Counted from the first letter of the stretch, positions 42,803-51,383 are shown. The stretch is DNA of 64,000 nucleotides from Desulfovibrionaceae bacterium (GCA_019421865.1 JAHZEL010000015.1:1-64000); one strand, 5' to 3'. Notes: generated by a model from the letters alone, not told the origin. Numbers and translations are program-made.

Positions 42803-43810
42803 ATGACAGCATCAGCAAAACTTCGCGTTGCCGTTGCCGGCGGCGGGAGTTGGGGATCGGCGCTGGCCCATGTTCTGGCCACGGCCGGACACGACGTGAC
42901 CCTCGTTCTCAGGGATGAATCCGTAGCCCGCGCCGTGGAAGAACGGCACGAAAATCCGCGCTACCTTCCCGGCAGGCGTCTGCACGAAGGCGTCAAAGCC
43001 TCCACCTCTTCCGAAACGCTGAAGGACTGCGACGTTCTGGTGCTGGCCGTGCCCTGTCAGCATCAGCGCCTCTGGCTGCGCGATGCAAAGCCCTTCATCG
43101 CGGAGAAAGCCGTTATCGTGAACGCCTCCAAGGGGCTGGAAACCGGCAGCTGCCTGCCCATGAGTAAAGTGGCCGCGGAAGAACTTTCTCTCGCTCCGTC
43201 ACGCTATGCCGTATTATCCGGACCTTCCTTTGCCGCAGAAGTCGTGGACGGTCAGCCCACGGCCGTGGTGCTCGGCTGCGAGGACGAAAAGGTGGGCGCC
43301 CGGCTCAGAAGCATTTTTTCCACGCCCTTCTTCCGCTGTTACTCCAGCACCGACGTCACGGGCGTGGAAACGGGCGGCGCGCTCAAGAACGTCATGGCCA
43401 TCGCCGCCGGCGTATGCGACGGGCTGGGCTTCGGATCCAATGCCAGAGCTGCACTCATCACGAGAGGTCTTGCTGAGCTCAGCCGTCTCGGCACGGCCAT
43501 GGGCGCGCGGCCTCTCACCTTCATGGGACTCTCCGGACTGGGCGATCTCGTGCTTACCTGCACGGGCGGCCTTTCCCGCAACAGGCAGGTAGGACTCAGA
43601 CTCGGCAAGGGAGAACGACTGGACGATATCGTCGCGTCTCTGGGCATGGTGGCCGAAGGCGTGAAAACCGCCGAAGCCGCACGGACGCTGGCCGGACGTC
43701 TTCACGTTTCCGCGCCGGTCACCGAGGCCGTGTGCCGCATTCTTCAGGACGACGCCACCGCGGCCGACGCCGTGCGCGAGCTCATGGACCGTCCGCTGAA
43801 GGAAGAATAA
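42803..43810 (+). CDS. gpsA: Glycerol-3-phosphate dehydrogenase [NAD(P)+]
   Basis: 335 aa. It supplies sn-glycerol 3-phosphate for phospholipids. NAD(P) loop VAGGGSWGSALAHVLA near 12-27; substrate region NASKGLE, SGPSFAAEV, catalytic Lys in GGALKNVMAIAAG near 194, and GLSGLGDLVLTCTGGLSRN. The second half matches the typical helical domain. The ATG at 42803 has AAGGAG seven bases upstream. Monocistronic, convergent with the AraC gene three bases after its stop. Confidence 0.95.
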   Translation: MTASAKLRVAVAGGGSWGSALAHVLATAGHDVTLVLRDESVARAVEERHENPRYLPGRRLHEGVKASTSSETLKDCDVLVLAVPCQHQRLWLRDAKPFIAEKAVIVNASKGLETGSCLPMSKVAAEELSLAPSRYAVLSGPSFAAEVVDGQPTAVVLGCEDEKVGARLRSIFSTPFFRCYSSTDVTGVETGGALKNVMAIAAGVCDGLGFGSNARAALITRGLAELSRLGTAMGARPLTFMGLSGLGDLVLTCTGGLSRNRQVGLRLGKGERLDDIVASLGMVAEGVKTAEAARTLAGRLHVSAPVTEAVCRILQDDATAADAVRELMDRPLKEE

Positions 43811-43813
43811 CGG

Positions 43814-44725
43814 CTACCGGCTGCCGGACTGCGTATTTCTCAGCCGGGTAATGTTGCGATGCGGCGGCTCGCCGAAGAGCCGCTTGTATTCCCTGTTGAA
43901 CTGCGTGGGACTTTCATAGCCCACGGCAAGTCCTGCGCTTGCCGCATCTATTCTCTCGGAAAGCATGAGGCGCTGCGCTTCAAACAGACGCAGGCGCTTG
44001 TGGAACTGAAGCGGACTCAGGCTGGTGACTTCCTTGAAATGCCTGTGAAAGGTGGAGGTGGCCATGTTCACCCGCCGGGCCAGTTCTTCGACCTGAAGCG
44101 GAGAGCGGTAATTGTCACGCAGCCACGTCACGGCCTGCGCTATCTGCATGCTCTGGGAACCGAGCGTATGAAAACGCCGCAGAAATTCGCCCTGCGGACC
44201 TATGAGCATGCGATAATAGATCTCTCTTATAATCATGGGGGCAAGCACCGGAATCTGCTCCGGCCTGTCCAGAAGCTCCATCAGGCGCAGAAAGGCGTCC
44301 AGCACGGAAATGTCCACGGTATCCACGGAAACGCCGCGCAGACACTCTTCGGAGGACGGCGCGGAAGACGGCGGTACCTCCAGCGCGAGACGGGCCAGCT
44401 GAAAACGGTCCACATCCAGAGAAAGGCACAGAAACGGCGCATCCTTCGTGCCGTCCACGACATGGAACGAGCTCGGCACGTCCACGCCCACCACCAGGCA
44501 CTGGCCCTCGCCGTAGACGTATTCCTCCGTGCCGATCACGGACTTCTTTCTGCCCTGAAGCATGACGCCGATGCAGGGCGTATACAGACTGTTTTCCAGA
44601 ACGTCGTTGGCCAGACGGCGGGAAATGGACAGGCCCGGAATGTCGGTCTTGCCTGCGCCGGGTTCCGGCATGTGCTTCATGGCCAGTTCCTTGAGCCGGT
44701 CGTTGATACGCTTCCAGTCTTCCAT
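43814..44725 (-). CDS. AraC-family regulator with N-terminal AraC_N (cupin-like) domain
   Basis: 303 aa. The N-terminal half (about 30-185, LYTPCIGVMLQGRKKSVIG, GEGQCLVVGVDVPSSF) is the AraC_N type seen in regulators of alcohol and aldehyde genes. The C-terminal double helix-turn-helix has ELARRVNMATSTFHRHFKEVTSLSPLQFHKRLRL and GLAVGYESPTQFNREYKRLFG. The ATG at 44725 is chosen for its GGAGG five bases upstream. It is divergent from the TSUP exporter 229 bases away, which it may control. Confidence 0.9.
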   Translation of the reverse strand: MEDWKRINDRLKELAMKHMPEPGAGKTDIPGLSISRRLANDVLENSLYTPCIGVMLQGRKKSVIGTEEYVYGEGQCLVVGVDVPSSFHVVDGTKDAPFLCLSLDVDRFQLARLALEVPPSSAPSSEECLRGVSVDTVDISVLDAFLRLMELLDRPEQIPVLAPMIIREIYYRMLIGPQGEFLRRFHTLGSQSMQIAQAVTWLRDNYRSPLQVEELARRVNMATSTFHRHFKEVTSLSPLQFHKRLRLFEAQRLMLSERIDAASAGLAVGYESPTQFNREYKRLFGEPPHRNITRLRNTQSGSR

Positions 44726-44953
44726 GCGAACCTCCGATTCTCCGCCCGGCAGCATCCCCTGAAAAGTTATGCCGCCTTTTTCTGCCTGCCGGGAGTTTCT
44801 TTCACATTACTCTTCCGAAGGACCTTTCCCCAGATACGATTTCCTCTTTTTCTTGCCTGATTCTCTCATTTTTCAGCAGGAATGTCCCTTTTCGACAAAA
44901 GAAGCTTTTTCGACTACAACGACCTTTCCCGAAACTTCAATAAGGTCTCTGTC

Positions 44954-45718
44954 ATGGAACTTTCCCTGCTCATCATTCTTGTCCTGTGCCTGTTCTTCTT
45001 TCTCGCCGGTTTTGTGGATTCCGTAGCCGGAGGCGGAGGACTCATTTCCGTACCGGCCATGCTTCTGTGCGGTCTGCCCCCGCATATCGCCCTCGGCACC
45101 GGAAAGTTCGCCAGTACGCTGGGATCGCTTACCTCGCTGTGGACCTTTGCCAGAAATCATCTGGTCGTTCTGCGCATCGCCCCCGCAGGCTTTCTTTCGG
45201 CCTTTGCCGGAGGCATGGCCGGCTCCGCGCTTGCCATGCATCTCGACAGCGCCGTGCTGGGCAAGATCCTCATCTTTCTGCTGCCCGTAGGCATGCTCAT
45301 CTCCCTTTTCTCCGGCCGCCTCGCCACGGAGGAAGGCGAACTGCCGGAACGGCATCTCTGGATCAGAGTCATTCTCATGGGTTTTCTCATCGGCTCCTAT
45401 GACGGCTTCTTCGGCCCCGGAACCGGCAGCTTCTTCATCATCGCCCAGCATCTTGTCCTGCGCATGGGCCTTGTGCGCGCATCGGCCACGGCCAAGGTCT
45501 TCAATCTCGCCTCCAACGCCGGAGCCTTCGCCGTATTCGCCTCCGGAGGTGCTGCTCTCTATTCCCTCGGCATTCCTCTTGCCGTGGCCAACATTCTCGG
45601 TAATCAGCTCGGCACGCGCCTTGCCATACGCATAGGCGCGCGCATGGTCAGAAACTTTCTTTATATTGCGCTCACTCTGCTGCTCATCAGTCTGATCTAC
45701 CGGTTCTTCTTTGCATAG
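44954..45718 (+). CDS. TauE/SafE (TSUP) family sulfite/organosulfonate exporter-like protein
   Basis: 254 aa, about eight helices. TSUP signatures: GFVDSVAGGGGLISVPAML near 19-37 and, in the second repeat, GSYDGFFGPGTGSFFIIA near 153-170. Family members export sulfite, sulfolactate or other sulfonates. AAGG upstream of 44954 and the hydrophobic start support this ATG over an in-frame one at 44882. It is divergent from an AraC regulator. Confidence 0.87.
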   Translation: MELSLLIILVLCLFFFLAGFVDSVAGGGGLISVPAMLLCGLPPHIALGTGKFASTLGSLTSLWTFARNHLVVLRIAPAGFLSAFAGGMAGSALAMHLDSAVLGKILIFLLPVGMLISLFSGRLATEEGELPERHLWIRVILMGFLIGSYDGFFGPGTGSFFIIAQHLVLRMGLVRASATAKVFNLASNAGAFAVFASGGAALYSLGIPLAVANILGNQLGTRLAIRIGARMVRNFLYIALTLLLISLIYRFFFA

Positions 45719-45811
45719 AAGAGGCCCGATAAGCATAGCCCTCTGGACAGCCTTCGCGAAGACTGCCATAATCAGTAACGATAACACTTCTTACCAGTAT
45801 ACGGAAGGACT

Positions 45812-47266
45812 ATGCTCTTTATCGAAAAATGCAGGGAGGCGGTCGTCTCGGTCGTTCCGATCGTCCTTCTCGTCCTCCTGCTTCATCTGACCGTTTCGCC
45901 CCTCGGCGACGATCTGCCGCGCTTTCTGGCAGGCGCGGTGCTTTTCGTGGCAGGGCTCGGCCTCTTTCTCGTGGGCGCCGACATCGGCGTTCTGCCGGTA
46001 GGACAGAAAGTCGGCTCCACGCTTACCGAAAAGCGTAATCTTGCCCTCATGCTGGCCGTGGGATTCACGGTGGGGTTCATCATCACCGTGGCCGAGCCGG
46101 ATGTGCAGGTGCTTGCCGCGCAGGTCACGGGAGTTGCGCCGGTCATGGCGCCCATGGCGCTTGTAAGCATCATTGCGGCGGGCGTAGGATTCTTCGTGGC
46201 CGTGGCCATGGGGCGCATCATCTTTCAGCTCTCGCTCAAGACGCTGCTTTTTCTTTGCTACGCCGCCGTGTTTCTCTGCGCGTGCTTCACGCAGGATCTC
46301 TTTCTCGGCATAGGCTTCGATGCAGGCGGAGCCACCACCGGCCCCATGACCGTACCGTTCATCATGGCCCTCGGCGTCGGTGTGGCCGCCGTGCGCGGCG
46401 GAAGTCATGCCGGTGACGACAGCTTCGGCTTCGTAGGGCTGGCTTCCGTAGGTCCCATTCTGGCCGTGCTCATGCTCGGCCTGTTCGCCTCCCCCGCCGC
46501 CCCGGATGCGGCATCCGCCGCAGAAACGGCATCCCGCGGGCTTGTCGCCCACTTCATCGCCCTTCTGCCCGAAGTCACCCATGAGGTCGCCACGGCTCTC
46601 GGTCCGCTGGCCATGCTGTTCCTGCTGTTCCGGCTCTTTCTCATCCGGCTCTCCCGCAGGCAGACGCTGCGCATGGTCATGGGCCTCATCTACACCTTCA
46701 TCGGCGTCATTCTCTTCTTTCTCGGCGTGAAGGGCGGCTTCATGCCCGCAGGCGACGCGCTCGGCGCGCTGCTCTCCGCTCCGGAGCACCGCTTTCTGCT
46801 CATTCCCGTGGCGCTCATCCTCGGCGCGGTCGTCGTCTGTGCCGAACCTGCCGTATGGATTCTCACCGAACAGGTGGAACAGGTCTCCGGCGGCGCCATC
46901 CGCCGCAGACTCATGCTGGCGGCTCTTTCCGCAGGTGTCTCCCTGGCCGTGGGCATGGCCATGTACCGGGTGATCTCGGGAACGAGCCTCTGGTATTTCC
47001 TTATTCCGGGCTACGCGGCCGCCATGCTGCTCATGCGATTCTGCCCGAACATGTTCACGGCCATAGCCTTCGACTCGGGCGGCGTGGCGTCCGGCCCCAT
47101 GGCCTCAACCTTCATCCTTGCCTTCATGCTGGGCGTATCCAAGGGCGTAGGCGGCAATCCCGCCGTGGACGCCTTCGGCTGCATCGCCATGATCGCCATG
47201 ACGCCGCTCATCGCCATTCAGCTTCTGGGTATTGTTTTCAGCCGCAAGACAGAGGATCGCGCATGA
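45812..47266 (+). CDS. DUF1538 membrane protein, both halves fused (UmpA-UmpB-like)
   Basis: 484 aa, about twelve to fourteen helices in two homologous halves. The repeats are seen in FDAGGATTGPMTVPFIMALGVGVA (about 168) and FDSGGVASGPMASTFILAFMLGVS (about 428), and in EPDVQVLAAQV versus EPAVWILTEQV. DUF1538 proteins are usually two separate genes; such a pair (UmpAB) has been described as a Na+(K+)/H+ antiporter in Halomonas. Here both are in one chain, followed with a 4-base ATGA overlap by a PII-type gene, which implies control by nitrogen or energy status. Transported ion inferred only. Confidence 0.8.
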   Translation: MLFIEKCREAVVSVVPIVLLVLLLHLTVSPLGDDLPRFLAGAVLFVAGLGLFLVGADIGVLPVGQKVGSTLTEKRNLALMLAVGFTVGFIITVAEPDVQVLAAQVTGVAPVMAPMALVSIIAAGVGFFVAVAMGRIIFQLSLKTLLFLCYAAVFLCACFTQDLFLGIGFDAGGATTGPMTVPFIMALGVGVAAVRGGSHAGDDSFGFVGLASVGPILAVLMLGLFASPAAPDAASAAETASRGLVAHFIALLPEVTHEVATALGPLAMLFLLFRLFLIRLSRRQTLRMVMGLIYTFIGVILFFLGVKGGFMPAGDALGALLSAPEHRFLLIPVALILGAVVVCAEPAVWILTEQVEQVSGGAIRRRLMLAALSAGVSLAVGMAMYRVISGTSLWYFLIPGYAAAMLLMRFCPNMFTAIAFDSGGVASGPMASTFILAFMLGVSKGVGGNPAVDAFGCIAMIAMTPLIAIQLLGIVFSRKTEDRA

Positions 47267-47946
47267 ATACGTCTTTCAAGCAAAGCGCAGGCAAACTGCT
47301 CATCGCCGTTGTGGAAAAGCACAGGTGCGACGCGGCGGTGAAGGCGGCCAGAACCGCCGGCGCTCCCGGCGGAACCGTGCTCATGGGACGCGGTACGGCA
47401 CAGAACAAGTGGCTCCGTCTTCTCGGTCTGGACGACGTGGAAAAGGAGCTGCTCTATACGCTGCTGCCCGCCCATCTTGTCCGCCCCGTCAAGGATGCCC
47501 TTCGCCATGCCCTGACCAGATCCCGGGGAATTCTCTTCACCATCGACGTGCTTGAGGCCGTTCGTCCGTCCACCCCGGAAGCCTTTCTTCCCCAGTCCCA
47601 GGAGGACCGTATGTCTGATCACCGCCCGGATACGTCCGGATACGAACTTCTTTCCGTCATCGTCAACAACGGCAGCGCCGATCAGGTCATGGATGCGGCC
47701 AGAAACGCCGGAGCGACGGGCGGTACCGTCATCCACGCGCGCGGCACGGCGCGTCCCGGCGACGCCGGATTCTTCGGCATCACCATCGTGCCGGAAAAGG
47801 AATTCGTCATGATTCTCTGCCCCGCCGACAAAAGCGAGCGCATCATGGAAAGCATCCGGACCGAATTCAGGGATGCCGATCCCGGCTCGGGCATCGCCTT
47901 CCGCACCGCCGTGGAATCCTTTGAAACGCTGGGCACGAAGGACTGA
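47263..47946 (+). CDS. Tandem PII-like signal transduction protein
   Basis: 227 aa with two PII/GlnB-like ferredoxin-fold repeats. Repeat 1 (about 10-110) has KLLIAVVEKHRCDAAVKAARTAGAPGGTVLMGRGT; repeat 2 (about 125-222) has LLSVIVNNGSADQVMDAARNAGATGGTVIHARGT. The (G/A)xGGTVxxxRGT loop is the nucleotide-binding strand. A classical T-loop with the uridylylated Tyr is not evident. The overlap with the DUF1538 gene shows they are made together; it probably gates that transporter. PII proteins normally trimerise, so fused repeats imply an unusual stoichiometry. Confidence 0.8.
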   Translation: MNTSFKQSAGKLLIAVVEKHRCDAAVKAARTAGAPGGTVLMGRGTAQNKWLRLLGLDDVEKELLYTLLPAHLVRPVKDALRHALTRSRGILFTIDVLEAVRPSTPEAFLPQSQEDRMSDHRPDTSGYELLSVIVNNGSADQVMDAARNAGATGGTVIHARGTARPGDAGFFGITIVPEKEFVMILCPADKSERIMESIRTEFRDADPGSGIAFRTAVESFETLGTKD

Positions 47947-47968
47947 GAAGTCCCGCACTTTTTCCGAG

Positions 47969-48003
47969 GCCCCTGCCGGAATCCGCTCCGGCAGGGGCTT
48001 TTT
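47969..48003 (+). terminator. Terminator of the DUF1538-PII operon
   Basis: Perfect 12-bp stem GCCCCTGCCGGA/TCCGGCAGGGGC followed by TTTTT. Confidence 0.92.
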
Positions 48004-48032
48004 GCATCTTCCTCAGCTTGCAGGGCGGGACG

Positions 48033-48078
48033 TTGACAGGCGGCGCTCCACCTTTTACTTAAGTATTTACTTAATTAA
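48033..48078 (+). promoter_or_regulatory. Promoter with overlapping ArsR-type operator
   Basis: TTGACA (48033-48038), 17 bases, then TACTTA (48056-48061). The -10 lies in the perfect palindrome TACTTAAGTA (48056-48065), and TTACTTAA repeats at 48067-48074. This supports autorepression by the ArsR-family gene immediately downstream. Confidence 0.65.
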
Positions 48079-48094
48079 AATTACAGGAGTCATC

Positions 48095-48538
48095 ATGGCA
48101 GCTGTGCACACAGGATCAAAGGTCGCGTCCCTTCCGACAGCGCCGGAAACCGAAACGGATACGGCGCTTCTGTACCGCGCCCTTGCGGATGAAACCCGGC
48201 GCAACATCATAAGGCTGCTTCTTCAGCACAACCTCTGCGTATCCGCGCTTGCAGGACGCCTGAACATCAGCGAAAGCGCCGTATCGCAGCACCTGAAAAT
48301 TCTCAGGCAGGCCCGACTTCTGCATGGCGAAAAGCGCGGCTACTTCATGCATTACGACATCGACCGGGAAAGACTGCGCACGCTGGGGAAGGAAATCCTC
48401 GACATGGCAGACCTCACGAGGGCAGACGGCGCGCCGGGCCAGGCAAGGAAGACCTGCGCCGGAACGACGCCCGGATTTTCTGATGTATCGGAAAAAATTC
48501 TCCTTCCTCTCGCCCCTGTTTCCGAAACAAGGAGCTGA
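48095..48538 (+). CDS. ArsR-family metalloregulator-type repressor
   Basis: 147 aa. Winged helix-turn-helix: LYRALADETRRNIIRLLLQHNLCVSALAGRLNISESAVSQHLKILRQARLLHGEKRGYFMHYDI. A cysteine sits in the HTH (NLCVSAL), the place where arsenite-sensing ArsR proteins use CVC-type ligands, but only one Cys is present; another lies at about residue 121. AGGAG is seven bases upstream. It leads an operon with a two-subunit ArsP-like permease, the next start being two bases after its stop. Confidence 0.88.
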   Translation: MAAVHTGSKVASLPTAPETETDTALLYRALADETRRNIIRLLLQHNLCVSALAGRLNISESAVSQHLKILRQARLLHGEKRGYFMHYDIDRERLRTLGKEILDMADLTRADGAPGQARKTCAGTTPGFSDVSEKILLPLAPVSETRS

Positions 48539-48540
48539 CC

Positions 48541-49020
48541 ATGTCCACAGTCGCCCTTTATCTCATGACGTTTCTGCTGCTGACCCTTTCCTTTTCCAAA
48601 GACAGAAAGAAAACCGTTCAGGCACTGAAAAAGGCCTGGAAGTCCTTTGAAGGAATCCTTCCCCAGTTTCTGTCCATTCTCATTCTGGTCGGCCTCATGC
48701 TCGCCGTACTGGATGAATCCGTCATCAGCCGCCTGCTCGGCGCGGAATCCGGTCTTGTCGGCATGGCCATCGCCGCGATTACGGGATCCGTCACGCTCAT
48801 TCCGGGCTTCATCGCCTTTCCTCTGGCGGCGTCTCTGCTGGCTGCCGGAGCCGGTTACGAGCAGATCGCCATGTTCCTGACCACGCTCATGATGGTCGGC
48901 ATCGTCACGCTGCCGCTGGAGGCAACCTATTTCGGCAAACGTCTGGCCATACAGAGAAACCTTCTGGCCTTCCTCTACGCCGTCATTTCTTCCCTTCTGC
49001 TCGGAGGACTGCTGTCATGA
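48541..49020 (+). CDS. ArsP/DUF318-like permease, N-terminal half subunit
   Basis: 159 aa with four or five helices. It resembles the first half of the ArsP_1 permease family (FEGILPQFLSILILVGLMLAVLDESVISRLLG, ITGSVTLIPGFIAFPLAASL). The stop overlaps the start of the second half (ATGA). In many bacteria one protein of about 300-340 residues carries both halves. Family members export organoarsenicals or have unknown substrates; the ArsR neighbour supports an arsenic or metalloid role. Confidence 0.8.
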   Translation: MSTVALYLMTFLLLTLSFSKDRKKTVQALKKAWKSFEGILPQFLSILILVGLMLAVLDESVISRLLGAESGLVGMAIAAITGSVTLIPGFIAFPLAASLLAAGAGYEQIAMFLTTLMMVGIVTLPLEATYFGKRLAIQRNLLAFLYAVISSLLLGGLLS

Positions 49021-49529
49021 AGAACGTCTTTCTCCGCTACCGGATGTTTCTGCTCTTTTTTGCCGTCAACATCGCGCTGCTGTTTCTTGAGCCTTCCACT
49101 GGATGGAAAGCGCTCGAGCTTACCGGGGACAATGTGGTGGAAATGCTTTCCTTTCTGCCGCCCATCTTCGTGCTGCTCGGCCTTCTGGACGTCTGGGTGG
49201 ATAGGGAAACCATGATGAAGTACATGGGCGAAAAATCAGGCCTGCGGGGTATGCTTCTGGCCTTTATTCTGGGCTCCGCCGCGGCCGGTCCTCTGTACGC
49301 CGCCTTCCCCATGTCCGGCGTCATGATGAAAAAAGGCGCCAGTCTGCTCAATGTCTTCATCTTCATCGGGGCATGGTCGACCACGAAAATTCCGCTCATC
49401 ATGTTTGAAACCGCCACGCTGGGGTTCCACTTCATGCTCATGCGGCTCATGCTGAATATCATCGGCATTCTGCTTATTGCCGTGATTCTGTCCCGAAGCA
49501 CGTCCGGCATTCCGCAGCAGAACGCCTGA
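49017..49529 (+). CDS. ArsP/DUF318-like permease, C-terminal half subunit
   Basis: 170 aa, four helices: MFLLFFAVNIALLFLEP, MLSFLPPIFVLLGLLDVWVDRETMMKYMGEKSGLRGMLLAFILGSAAAGPLYAAFP, and a C-terminal pair. The GSAAAGPLYAAFPM segment parallels GSVTLIPGFIAFPL of the upstream subunit, showing the internal pseudo-symmetry of the family. Translated through a 4-base overlap, so the two form a heterodimer. Confidence 0.8.
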   Translation: MKNVFLRYRMFLLFFAVNIALLFLEPSTGWKALELTGDNVVEMLSFLPPIFVLLGLLDVWVDRETMMKYMGEKSGLRGMLLAFILGSAAAGPLYAAFPMSGVMMKKGASLLNVFIFIGAWSTTKIPLIMFETATLGFHFMLMRLMLNIIGILLIAVILSRSTSGIPQQNA

Positions 49530-49632
49530 AAACGCCGCACATCTCACTCAAAAACGCTCCGCTTCTCCCGAATCCTCATTGTGCGGCTTCCCGAAATCCG
49601 GCATGATGCCGTCATTCCCCTGCGGAGAAATT

Positions 49633-50214
49633 ATGCGCGGCAGACTCATCTATGTCATGGGCCCTTCGGGGGCCGGAAAGGACTCGCTTCTTCTCGCTCT
49701 GCGTCCGCTGCTTGAGGGTGAGCCCGTAGCCTTCGTGCGGCGCTGCATCACGCGCCCGGCCTCCGCCGGAGGAGAACGGCATATTGCCGTCAGCCATGAG
49801 CGTTTCGAGGAACTTTCCGCCCGGGGGCATTTCTCCCTTCAGTGGAAAAGCCACGGACTCAGATACGGCATTCCGGCCGCCTGGGAACGCCTGCTGGAGA
49901 GGGGCACCTCTCTTATCGTCAACGGATCGCGCGCCGCCTTTCCCGAAGCCCGGCGCCGCCATCCCGATCTCATTCCCGTGCTTGTCTGCGCGCCTGTTTC
50001 CGTGCTGCGGGCAAGGCTGATCGCCCGGGGCCGGGAATCCGGCAGCGATCTGGAAGAGAGGCTGCAAAGCGCGCTCGCGCCCGTTCCCGGTGAAGCATCC
50101 GCCTCCGGCTGGATACGCATCGACAATTCCGGCTGCCTGGAAGACGCCGCCGACGCGCTGGCGCAAGCCATCAGAAACGCGCTGCCCCGGCGAAAGCCCG
50201 GACAAAAAGCCTGA
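49633..50214 (+). CDS. phnN: Ribose 1,5-bisphosphokinase
   Basis: 193 aa, guanylate-kinase-like P-loop kinase. It turns ribose 1,5-bisphosphate into PRPP, usually in the carbon-phosphorus lyase pathway. MGPSGAGKDSLLLALR (Walker A, 9-24), RCITRPASAGGERHIAVSHERF, and VNGSRAAFPEARRRHP are typical. No other phn gene is within the window. The ATG at 49633 has GGAG eight bases upstream and opens directly with the P-loop strand. Confidence 0.88.
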   Translation: MRGRLIYVMGPSGAGKDSLLLALRPLLEGEPVAFVRRCITRPASAGGERHIAVSHERFEELSARGHFSLQWKSHGLRYGIPAAWERLLERGTSLIVNGSRAAFPEARRRHPDLIPVLVCAPVSVLRARLIARGRESGSDLEERLQSALAPVPGEASASGWIRIDNSGCLEDAADALAQAIRNALPRRKPGQKA

Positions 50215-50381
50215 CGCTTTCCGGCCTGTTGCTCCTTCACCAGTCCCCTCATAACACACCGGAAACGCCGCGTTTCCCTCTGAAATCGGTTATCCGCGCG
50301 CTGCTTTCCGCCCCCCGGCCGCAGAATTCCGCCTCTCTCTTCCTGAAAACGTGAAGAGAACAGTCAATTCTCCGCACCTGC

Positions 50382-50410
50382 TTGACAAAGAAGAACCGCT
50401 TGTCTATTTC
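50382..50410 (+). promoter_or_regulatory. Promoter of the molybdate transporter operon
   Basis: Perfect -35 TTGACA (50382-50387), 17-base spacer, weak -10 TATTTC (50405-50410). The predicted start lies just before the structured leader. Confidence 0.55.
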
Positions 50411-50424
50411 AAAAGTAAGTTTTC

Positions 50425-50540
50425 GAGTCGGTCCGGCTAAAGCGTGCGCCACGCCGTTCCGACCTGAGTTTCTGCTCACAGGGTGGTTCTGGAAACGGTG
50501 CCGCCTCCCGTAATGCCTCCCGGCATGGAAAGAAAACGCT
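50425..50540 (+). ncRNA. Probable Moco/Wco (molybdenum/tungsten cofactor) riboswitch
   Basis: A structured leader precedes the molybdate-type ABC operon. It shows closing stem GTCGG/CCGAC (50427-50431, 50459-50463), TGAG/CTCA hairpin near 50466-50479, the conserved-looking GCCGCCTCCCGTAA, a terminal hairpin ATGCC-TCCC-GGCAT (50513-50526), and GGAAAGAAAACG after it. These match my recollection of the Moco RNA motif, which controls cofactor synthesis and Mo/W uptake genes. No terminator follows the element before modA, so control would be at translation or through an unseen fold. Confidence 0.6.
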
Positions 50541-50638
50541 TCGCTTGAGCCGTACCCGGCCTTCATGCCGTCATGGTTCTGGTGTTTTCGTCTGTGAGCA
50601 ACACCGGAATCGCGCTTCGGCGCGGCATGGAGAATCGC

Positions 50639-51376
50639 ATGAAAAGATTTCCCCTCATTCTTTGTGTTGCAGCGGCCCTTTTTCTCTCGCATCCCGGCAT
50701 CTCCCGGGCCGAACAGTCTCTGCACGTCTACTGCGGCGCGGGCATGACAAAGCCTTTCGGTGAAATTGCCGAAGCCTTCACGAAAAAGACACAGGTGAAC
50801 ATGGAAGTCACCTATGCCAATGCCGGTCAGATCCAGTCCCAGATCAACACCGCGCAGGAAGGCGACTTCTTCATCGCCGGAGCCGTGGAAGAACTCAAGC
50901 CCGTGGAAAAATACGTGTCCGCCAGACGCGACCTCGTCAAACACATTCCCGTTCTTGCCGTGGCCAAAGGCAATCCCAAGGGCATCAGCGGCGTCAAGGA
51001 CCTCGGCCGGAGCGATCTCCGCGTCGTGCTCGGCGATGCCAAGGCCACGCCCATAGGCAAAATCGCGGACAAGGCCATTGCCGACGCCGGACTGACCGGC
51101 AAGGTGAACGTGGTCAGCCGCGGCGTAACAGCACCGTCCATCTTCAACGCCCTGAAAGTGGGCGAATGCGACGCCATCATCGTGTGGAAGGAAAACGTTT
51201 CCCCCGACATGGACATCGTGGCCGATCCGGCCATGGACGCCTATGTGAAAACCATTCCCGCCGCCTCGCTTTCCGTTTCCGACAATCCCGAAGGCCAGAA
51301 GAAGCTGCTGGACTTCCTGAATTCCGACGACGCGCATGCCATCTGGAAAAAGCACGGCTACGTGGTTCTGAACTGA
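50639..51376 (+). CDS. modA: Molybdate/tungstate ABC transporter substrate-binding protein
   Basis: 245 aa, periplasmic, signal peptide about 1-23 (ILCVAAALFLSHPGISRA). ModA-type binding fold: LHVYCGAGMTKPFGEIAEAF, VTYANAGQIQSQI, DFFIAGAVEELKPVEK, VVLGDAKATPIGKIADKAI and the C-terminal PEGQKKLLDFLNSDDAH. GGAG at six bases supports the ATG at 50639. The riboswitch-like leader upstream points to Mo or W. Whether it prefers molybdate or tungstate cannot be read. Confidence 0.85.
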   Translation: MKRFPLILCVAAALFLSHPGISRAEQSLHVYCGAGMTKPFGEIAEAFTKKTQVNMEVTYANAGQIQSQINTAQEGDFFIAGAVEELKPVEKYVSARRDLVKHIPVLAVAKGNPKGISGVKDLGRSDLRVVLGDAKATPIGKIADKAIADAGLTGKVNVVSRGVTAPSIFNALKVGECDAIIVWKENVSPDMDIVADPAMDAYVKTIPAASLSVSDNPEGQKKLLDFLNSDDAHAIWKKHGYVVLN

Positions 51377-51383
51377 CGAACCG

